Shown here: piece after piece, positions 59,500 to 64,000 of the stretch
Numbering within the stretch: position 1 is the first letter of the stretch
Layout: the number at the start of each line of letters is the position of its first letter
Origin: Labrenzia sp. 011
Lineage (GTDB): Bacteria; Pseudomonadota; Alphaproteobacteria; Rhizobiales; Stappiaceae
Direction of reading: 5' to 3'
Assembly: GCF_003075075.1 (NCBI RefSeq)
Contig: NZ_QCYM01000001.1
Coordinates: 62,001 to 126,000, forward strand
DNA length: 64,000 nt
Notes under the pieces: generated by a model
Database searches by the model: none
What the model saw: the letters and a program-made list of their open reading frames with translations, nothing else
Told to the model about the DNA's origin: nothing
Made by a program: the position numbers and the translations under genes

Positions 59500-60699
59500 A
59501 TGGTAGACAACACGAACAAGTCCGGCATCGCTCCGGGCGAAAACGAGCGGTTCGAAAAACTCGCGCCCGGCTGTTATGCCTATAGCGCCGACGGGTGCTC
59601 CAGCACCGGCGTTGTCATCGGCGAAAAGGGCGTTCTGGTGGTGGGCGCTCAGGCGACGCCCGAACGGGCGAAAAAGGTTCTCCTGAAAATCAGGGATGTC
59701 ACCGACAAGCCCGTCAAGCAGGTTGTTCTGACCCATTTTCACGCAGACGGCTGCCTCGGCGCTCCGGCTTTCGAGCCGGGAGAGATTGTCGCCTCCGATC
59801 TGACCCGGCGGATGCTGGACACCCGCGGCAGGGATGAGATCCGCGTTTCCAGGGAACGCCTGCCTGCCCTTTTCGAGGGGCTGGCGGAAGACACCGGCAT
59901 CGTCGGACCGACGATGACCATCGCGTCCTCCATGACGATCGACCTTGGCGGACTGGATGTGCGGCTGATGCATCTCGGCCGGGGACACACGATGGGCGAC
60001 CTCGTGGTCTGGGTGCCGGAACGGGCGGTGCTGTTCGCGGGCGATCTGGTTCAGACGTCCGCAGTGCCCTTTTGCGGCGATGCGCATCTGGCCGACTGGC
60101 CGCGCGCCCTCGACCGGATCTCCGCCTTCCGGCCCAGTGCACTCATGCCTGGTTGCGGCCGTGCGGCAATCGGTGCTGCCGCCGTCACGGCGGCCATCGA
60201 GACGACCCGGGATTTCGTCACGACCCTGCAGGACGCCGCCAATGCCTGCGTCGCCCAGAGCCTCGGCCTGAAGGATACCTTCCTGGCCGTGCAGGATGCG
60301 CTGGCGCCGCAATTCGGTGCCATGACCGGTTTCGAGATGAATTTGCCCCTGAATGTCGCCAGGGCCTATGACGAAGGACTGGGACTGGATCAGCCCCAGA
60401 TCTGGACACGGGAACGCCTGGCGGATCTGGAAGATGCCCTCGGGGAGACCCCGTCAGGCAGCGGGGCCGAGGAGCCGGCCGAAGAGGCTGCACCGGAGCA
60501 GGGCGAAGCCGCTCAGAGCGACAGTGAGCTTGTCGCCGAGAGTGAATTTGCCGCCTCCCTGGAACAGGCCGGTGAAGCGGGCGATCGGGATCCGGTCAGC
60601 GAAGATAGTGCCGATGCGGACGAAACCGCGCAGCCCGGGGCGACGCAAGACACTGCGGGCGGGGATGACGCCGCAAAGGTTCTGGAAAACGCCCGCTGA
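59500..60699 (+). CDS. MBL-fold metallo-hydrolase-like protein with an acidic C-terminal tail
   Basis: A 399-residue protein. The MBL fold covers about residues 10-245 (FEKLAPGCYAYSADGCSSTGVVIGEKGVLVVGAQATPERAKKVL, VVLTHFHADGCLGAPAF, HLGRGHTMGDLVVWVPERAVLFAGDLVQ). The zinc motif is HFHADG rather than HxHxDH, so metal binding is altered. A helical region follows, then from about residue 325 an acidic, Ala/Glu/Asp-rich tail of some 75 residues. ATG 59500 is preferred because of GAGG five bases upstream and the family N-terminus; ATG 59383 would add 39 residues. The substrate is unknown. Confidence 0.84.
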   Translation: MVDNTNKSGIAPGENERFEKLAPGCYAYSADGCSSTGVVIGEKGVLVVGAQATPERAKKVLLKIRDVTDKPVKQVVLTHFHADGCLGAPAFEPGEIVASDLTRRMLDTRGRDEIRVSRERLPALFEGLAEDTGIVGPTMTIASSMTIDLGGLDVRLMHLGRGHTMGDLVVWVPERAVLFAGDLVQTSAVPFCGDAHLADWPRALDRISAFRPSALMPGCGRAAIGAAAVTAAIETTRDFVTTLQDAANACVAQSLGLKDTFLAVQDALAPQFGAMTGFEMNLPLNVARAYDEGLGLDQPQIWTRERLADLEDALGETPSGSGAEEPAEEAAPEQGEAAQSDSELVAESEFAASLEQAGEAGDRDPVSEDSADADETAQPGATQDTAGGDDAAKVLENAR

Positions 60700-60869
60700 C
60701 AATCTGCTGGCCTTTCTTTACGCAGAAGCGGGATCTGCGCACGGTTGCGGCGCATGTCCCGGTCTTGCGGAAGTCTTTCGCGATCCTGCGGTCAGGGACT
60801 TCGGACGGGACCTATTGACGACGGTCCCGACAACCCCACATGTCAGTCGTTTCACACCCGGAGGTTCCA

Positions 60870-61385
60870 ATGCGTTTCCTGACCGCAACCGTTCTTGCTC
60901 TTGCCCTGTGCGTTCAGGGGGCAGGGGCCTCCCGTGCCGCAGACGAGCCGGATCTGATCTTCAAGAAATCAACGGTCTGGAAATTCCTGACACCGGACCA
61001 CAAGCTGGCAACCTACGCGATCGACGATCCGATTGTCGAAGGCGTCGCCTGCCATTTCACGGTTCCCGAAAAGGGCGGTGTTTCCGGCTGGCTTGGAGTT
61101 GCCGAGGAAGTCTCCGACGTTTCGCTGGCCTGCCGTCAGGTGGGGCCGGTCACCATCAAGGAGCCGTTCGAACAGGGCGAGGAAATGTTCCGGCAGCGCC
61201 GGTCCTTCGTATTCAAGAAGATGCGGATTGTGCGGGGCTGCGACGTCGAGCGCAACGTGCTCGTCTATCTGGTCTATTCCGACAAGCTGATCGAAGGCAG
61301 TCCGAAGAACTCGACCTCGACCGTTCCGCTGATGCCCTGGGGCGATCAGATGCCGCCGAAGTGCGGTGATTTCCTGACAGACTGA
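60870..61385 (+). CDS. CreA-family exported protein
   Basis: A 171-residue protein with a signal peptide of about 23 residues (ALALCVQGAGASRA) and the CreA domain: DPIVEGVACHFTVPEKGGVSGWLGVAEEVSDVSLACRQVGPV, then RRSFVFKKMRIVRGCDVERNVLVYLVYSDKLIEGSPKNSTSTVPL. CreA is a periplasmic protein of unknown role, named for its position next to creBCD in E. coli; no creBCD genes are here. The disulfide-type cysteines are conserved. GGAGG lies five bases before ATG 60870, which settles the start. Confidence 0.92.
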   Translation: MRFLTATVLALALCVQGAGASRAADEPDLIFKKSTVWKFLTPDHKLATYAIDDPIVEGVACHFTVPEKGGVSGWLGVAEEVSDVSLACRQVGPVTIKEPFEQGEEMFRQRRSFVFKKMRIVRGCDVERNVLVYLVYSDKLIEGSPKNSTSTVPLMPWGDQMPPKCGDFLTD

Positions 61386-61416
61386 CGCGGAAGCAGCATA
61401 CGGCGCCGCAAGCGGA

Positions 61417-61758
61417 TCACTCCGCCTCGAGGCTTTCCAGATGACTGGCCACCGGCAGGTCGGCTCCGGCGCAGAAATGCTTGTAGAGCATTGCCATGAT
61501 GTCTTTTACCGGTTCGCTGGCAAGTCTGTAGTAGATGGTGGTGCCTTCCCGGCGGGTGGTCACCAGCCCCTGGGCGCGCAGGAGCGCAAGCTGCTGGGAG
61601 ACCGTCGGCATGCGCAATCCCGTCTTCTCCGCCAGTTCCCCGACACTGCGCTCTTCTTCCAGAACGAGGCACATCAGCAGAAGGCGCGGAGCGGACGCCA
61701 TCATTTTCAGGAACTCCGCGGCGGCTTCCGCCTTCTCTTCAAGTAGGTCATAGTCCAT
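61417..61758 (-). CDS. ArsR-family repressor of the SqrR/BigR persulfide-sensor type
   Basis: A 113-residue winged-helix regulator starting MDYDLLEEKAEAAAEFLKMM. The HTH is RSVGELAEKTGLRMPTVSQQLALLRAQGLVTTRREGTTIYYRLA. Cys30 (LLLMCLVLE) and Cys96 (LYKHFCAGAD) are 66 residues apart, the same spacing as Cys41/Cys107 of SqrR and Cys42/Cys108 of BigR, which form a tetrasulfide upon reaction with persulfides. The family call as ArsR is certain; the sensor type rests on the cysteine pair. The frame is open upstream but the ATG at 61758 gives the normal length. No sulfide-oxidation gene is adjacent; a candidate box lies at 26280-26295. Confidence 0.87.
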   Translation of the reverse strand: MDYDLLEEKAEAAAEFLKMMASAPRLLLMCLVLEEERSVGELAEKTGLRMPTVSQQLALLRAQGLVTTRREGTTIYYRLASEPVKDIMAMLYKHFCAGADLPVASHLESLEAE

Positions 61759-61932
61759 GAAGCAACCTTGCCAAACATGCCGGAGAACTGCAAGCAGGAG
61801 CACCTGTTCCTGCCCTGGAGCACGCCGCGATCGGACAATGGCGGAAACGATGCGCCAACGCTGATAGACGATCCGCTTTTCCGCTCGCGCAATCCTGTGC
61901 ATCAGGGAGGAAAAGCCAATCTGACGTTGCTT

Positions 61933-62121
61933 TTATATCCGGCTTGCGGCCGTGACAATGATGTTTCCGTTGCCGCAGCCCGTTCCGGACAGCAGGCACA
62001 TGCTTTTCTGCTGCATTTCCTGGCCGAATGCCTTGGTGCCGTCGGTGATCGCGATGATGGCGGCAAACGGGCCACCCAGCACGATGGTAAGGAAGATGAG
62101 GACAAAAAGGCGGTTCAACAT
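61933..62121 (-). CDS. Small exported or membrane-anchored protein, 62 residues
   Basis: A 62-residue protein with a hydrophobic N-terminal segment (RLFVLIFLTIVLGGPFAAIIAI) and a mature part with two cysteines (KSMCLLSGTGCGNGNIIV). AGGAG lies six bases before ATG 62121, better than most small frames, which supports translation. A 7-4-7 direct repeat (62197-62214) lies about 75 bases upstream. I do not recognise the family. The two cysteines could form a disulfide in the periplasm. It lies between the persulfide-type ArsR gene and the L,D-transpeptidase gene, all on the minus strand. Confidence 0.62.
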   Translation of the reverse strand: MLNRLFVLIFLTIVLGGPFAAIIAITDGTKAFGQEMQQKSMCLLSGTGCGNGNIIVTAASRI

Positions 62122-62196
62122 GGTCGTCTCCTGGCGGCAATCCGTTTCGATTGCCCGGAGATTACCGGCGCTGCCTTGAACTCCTGCTGAGTGGCA

Positions 62197-62214
62197 CGTT
62201 CAGCTTGCGTTCAG
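62197..62214 (-). promoter_or_regulatory. 7-4-7 direct repeat, OmpR/PhoB-type site candidate
   Basis: CGTTCAG-cttg-CGTTCAG reads, on the minus strand, CTGAACG-caag-CTGAACG: two exact seven-base repeats with a four-base spacer, an 11-base period as in PhoB boxes. It lies 75-93 bases upstream of the small exported protein gene, at a fitting distance for activation. The response regulator is unknown. Confidence 0.45.
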
Positions 62215-62262
62215 TTATCTAAACAAAACTGAAACTCTATGATAATCAACAAGTTGCTGCCC

Positions 62263-63933
62263 TTAAAGGTTCTGCGTCATGGCGGTCCGCAGTGCATCCA
62301 GCAGGACTTTGTCACGCCCGTAGATGTCCTTTCTGAAGTGGGTGGAACCATCCTTGTTCATCCAGGCGGTCAGATAGGTCAGGTGAACCTCGATGAGGGT
62401 CTGCGGCTTGACGACCTTCCGCTCTCCGCCGTCGCGGACCTGTTCCCAGTGACCGGGCGTTGAACTGACTTCCTGCAGCAGGACATCGGCAAGAGCGAAG
62501 GGATCCGAAACCCTTATGCAGCCGTGGCTGAAGGCGCGTTCGGAGCGCGAGAACAGGGTTTTCGACGGCGTGTCGTGAATATAGATGTTGAACTTGTTGG
62601 GGAACATGAACTTGACGCGCCCGAGCGCGTTTCCATCCCCCGGATCCTGGCGAAGCCGGAAGGGAAAATTGCCGCCCGAGTAGCTGTTCCAGGCAACCTG
62701 CGTGGCCGGAACTTCCCTTTCATTCTCGAATATCCGGATATTCTGCGCGCTCAGGGCCGAGGGATTTTTCTTCAGCTTGGGAAGATATTCCTTTGTCGCG
62801 ATGGAATAGGGCACATTCCAGTAGGGGTTGATCTCCACATATTCCAGGCGGTCGGAAAAGACCGGTGTGGCGTGATAGGGCTTGCCGACGACGACCCGAA
62901 CCGTATGGATGGTATTGCCGCCGCGCACGACCTTCAGGTTCTGGTCCGCGAGATTGACGAAGACGTAGAAGTCTCCCAGGTCATCCCGCATCCAGCGCCG
63001 CCGTTCCATGTTCAGCTCCATCTGGATGAGCTTTTCCTGGATCGGGATGTTGATGCGCGCCAGCGTGTTCTTGCCGATGACACCGTCCATCTCCAGACCG
63101 TGATAGTCCTGAAAGGTCTTCACCGCCTCGACCAGTGCGCCGTCATAGATATCGCCCGTATGATCGCCGGCGCCCGGTATATCCTCTTCCATCAGGCGGG
63201 TCCGCAGCACGGCAACGCGCGGATCGCTCATGCCCGGCTTGAGCACTTCACCTTCCGGGACAGGTGTGAACCCGCCCTCCGCGGCCTTTTTCCGGAATTG
63301 GGCAAGCCGTCGCTTCAGCCGGGCGTAATTGTCGGACTGCGGCGGGAGAGTTTCCAGAAACGCGCTGAAATCGACAGCATTTTCCGCCGTTTCGAATAGG
63401 ACTTCCGGCTCCGGCCGGTCCGGGAAGAGGTTCAGCGCCTTGTTGACCTTGTTGGGCTGGATGCGGCCGGAGGACAGGTGGGTGGCGTAGCGCAGGAACT
63501 GGACGGAAAGCTGCAGGTCGAACGCGGCCCATTCATCCGGGGTGCGGGCGGTTTCCGACAGATGAACGAGGTCCAGCGGACCGTAATTGTTGGGATTGAG
63601 CGCATGGTCGTTGGCCGCGGCCATTGCCGCGATCGCCAGATGCGCCTTCTCGCTGATGCCGTTTTCATCGAACCAGACAGGGGCGAAGGCTCTCTTCTGG
63701 TAGTGGAGCGCCAGCCCCTCAGGAATGTCGTCGGAGAGGGTGGCCTGAATGGCCAGTGCAATCGGTGTCGCCGGTTCACCGACGGCCGGTGGCTGGCTCG
63801 TCTCGGTTCCGGAGGTCTCGGGTGCGGCGGACTGAGCCTGCGCCGGACCGGCGGACAGGGCCGGAGCGAGTGCCAGACCAAGCGAGAGCAGGAAAACGGC
63901 AGAAATAGAACGGAATGAATTAATGCATTTCAC
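62263..63933 (-). CDS. L,D-transpeptidase (YcbB/LdtD-like) with peptidoglycan-binding domain
   Basis: A 556-residue exported protein. The start is GTG 63933, preceded by AAGGGGG eight bases upstream; it gives a signal peptide (SISAVFLLSLGLALAPALSAGPAQA). The N-terminal scaffold (residues about 60-270) includes YQKRAFAPVWFDENGIS. A PG_binding_1 repeat follows (VAVLRTRLMEEDIP...TFQDYHGLEMDGVIGKNTLARIN, about 215-300). The YkuD catalytic domain (about 330-510) ends with SERAFSHGCIRVSDPFALAD; the catalytic Cys lies near residue 472. It forms 3-3 crosslinks in peptidoglycan or attaches proteins to it. In-frame codons upstream reach 63993. Confidence 0.93.
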   Translation of the reverse strand: MKCINSFRSISAVFLLSLGLALAPALSAGPAQAQSAAPETSGTETSQPPAVGEPATPIALAIQATLSDDIPEGLALHYQKRAFAPVWFDENGISEKAHLAIAAMAAANDHALNPNNYGPLDLVHLSETARTPDEWAAFDLQLSVQFLRYATHLSSGRIQPNKVNKALNLFPDRPEPEVLFETAENAVDFSAFLETLPPQSDNYARLKRRLAQFRKKAAEGGFTPVPEGEVLKPGMSDPRVAVLRTRLMEEDIPGAGDHTGDIYDGALVEAVKTFQDYHGLEMDGVIGKNTLARINIPIQEKLIQMELNMERRRWMRDDLGDFYVFVNLADQNLKVVRGGNTIHTVRVVVGKPYHATPVFSDRLEYVEINPYWNVPYSIATKEYLPKLKKNPSALSAQNIRIFENEREVPATQVAWNSYSGGNFPFRLRQDPGDGNALGRVKFMFPNKFNIYIHDTPSKTLFSRSERAFSHGCIRVSDPFALADVLLQEVSSTPGHWEQVRDGGERKVVKPQTLIEVHLTYLTAWMNKDGSTHFRKDIYGRDKVLLDALRTAMTQNL

Positions 63934-64000
63934 GGGAAAAGCCCCCTTTGATTCCCAATCGGCAAAGAGTAGTCGAAGTCGTGCGAAGCGCAAACGTCAC

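Noticed and set aside
1..64000. CRISPR arrays, insertion sequences, prophage or toxin-antitoxin modules
   Set aside because: I saw no regularly spaced repeats, transposase, integrase or phage-like gene anywhere in the window.

Overview
The window is a high-GC alphaproteobacterial chromosome segment. Families such as DUF2842, DUF2865, DUF2059 and DUF1194, a COX15-type heme A synthase, a TDH without the structural zinc cysteines and the rpiA-DUF2059-gor order all point to Hyphomicrobiales, most likely Stappiaceae (Roseibium/Labrenzia/Stappia). That placement is inferred from gene content; no rRNA or marker comparison was possible.

Layout. (1) 1-7.5 kb is an exopolysaccharide locus: a truncated undecaprenyl-phosphate sugar transferase, a GT4 glycosyltransferase, an outer-membrane export lipoprotein, a Wzz-type chain-length protein carrying a degenerate BY-kinase domain, a FemAB/CelD-like acyltransferase and a polysaccharide deacetylase. 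(2) 7.4-14 kb is housekeeping: DUF2842, ctaA, O-acetylhomoserine sulfhydrylase, a CoA-binding protein, an ECHDC3-like crotonase and a DUF1194 protein. (3) 14-22.2 kb is a corrinoid/tetrahydrofolate methyl-transfer operon (corrinoid protein, DUF1638, 'virulence factor' family, MTHFR-like protein, methyl-THF methyltransferase, reductive activator) plus fhs. The substrate-specific MttB/MtgB-type methyltransferase is absent, and a low-GC orphan gene sits between fhs and the operon. (4) 22.4-26 kb carries an XRE-cupin regulator, a small heme-copper-oxidase-like membrane protein and kbl-tdh (threonine to glycine). (5) 26-30.2 kb has a DUF2892 protein, a YcaQ-type glycosylase, a GlxA/GbdR-like AraC regulator and a ferredoxin-NADP reductase.

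(6) 30.4-37 kb is a compact nonulosonate-type glycosylation cassette: a NeuB-SAF-TIM-barrel fusion, a GMD-like dehydratase, a CMP-sugar synthetase, a methyltransferase and a convergent TPR-glycosyltransferase resembling FlmG. A tRNA-Val(CAC) follows. (7) 37-64 kb is mainly housekeeping and signalling: DUF4139, gph, a soluble PilZ-containing MCP, rpiA, DUF2059, gor, a diguanylate cyclase, a class V aminotransferase, a GGCT-like protein, a VIT1 transporter, class II DAHP synthase, a CheY-like protein, nadE, an MFS transporter, gltX, DUF2865, MarR, an MBL-fold protein, CreA, a BigR/SqrR-type ArsR regulator, a small exported protein and an L,D-transpeptidase.

How the parts fit. Fhs, the MTHFR-like protein and the methyl-THF methyltransferase would move methyl groups from a demethylated substrate into the folate pool, while kbl-tdh feeds glycine. 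GGAAAC-n-GTTTCC palindromes occur beside this set and may tie it together under one regulator. The ArsR protein has two cysteines spaced as in SqrR/BigR, and a near-consensus SqrR box lies before the DUF2892 gene 35 kb away, suggesting a persulfide response. Start codons and family calls come from reading the sequence and motifs; no database search was run.
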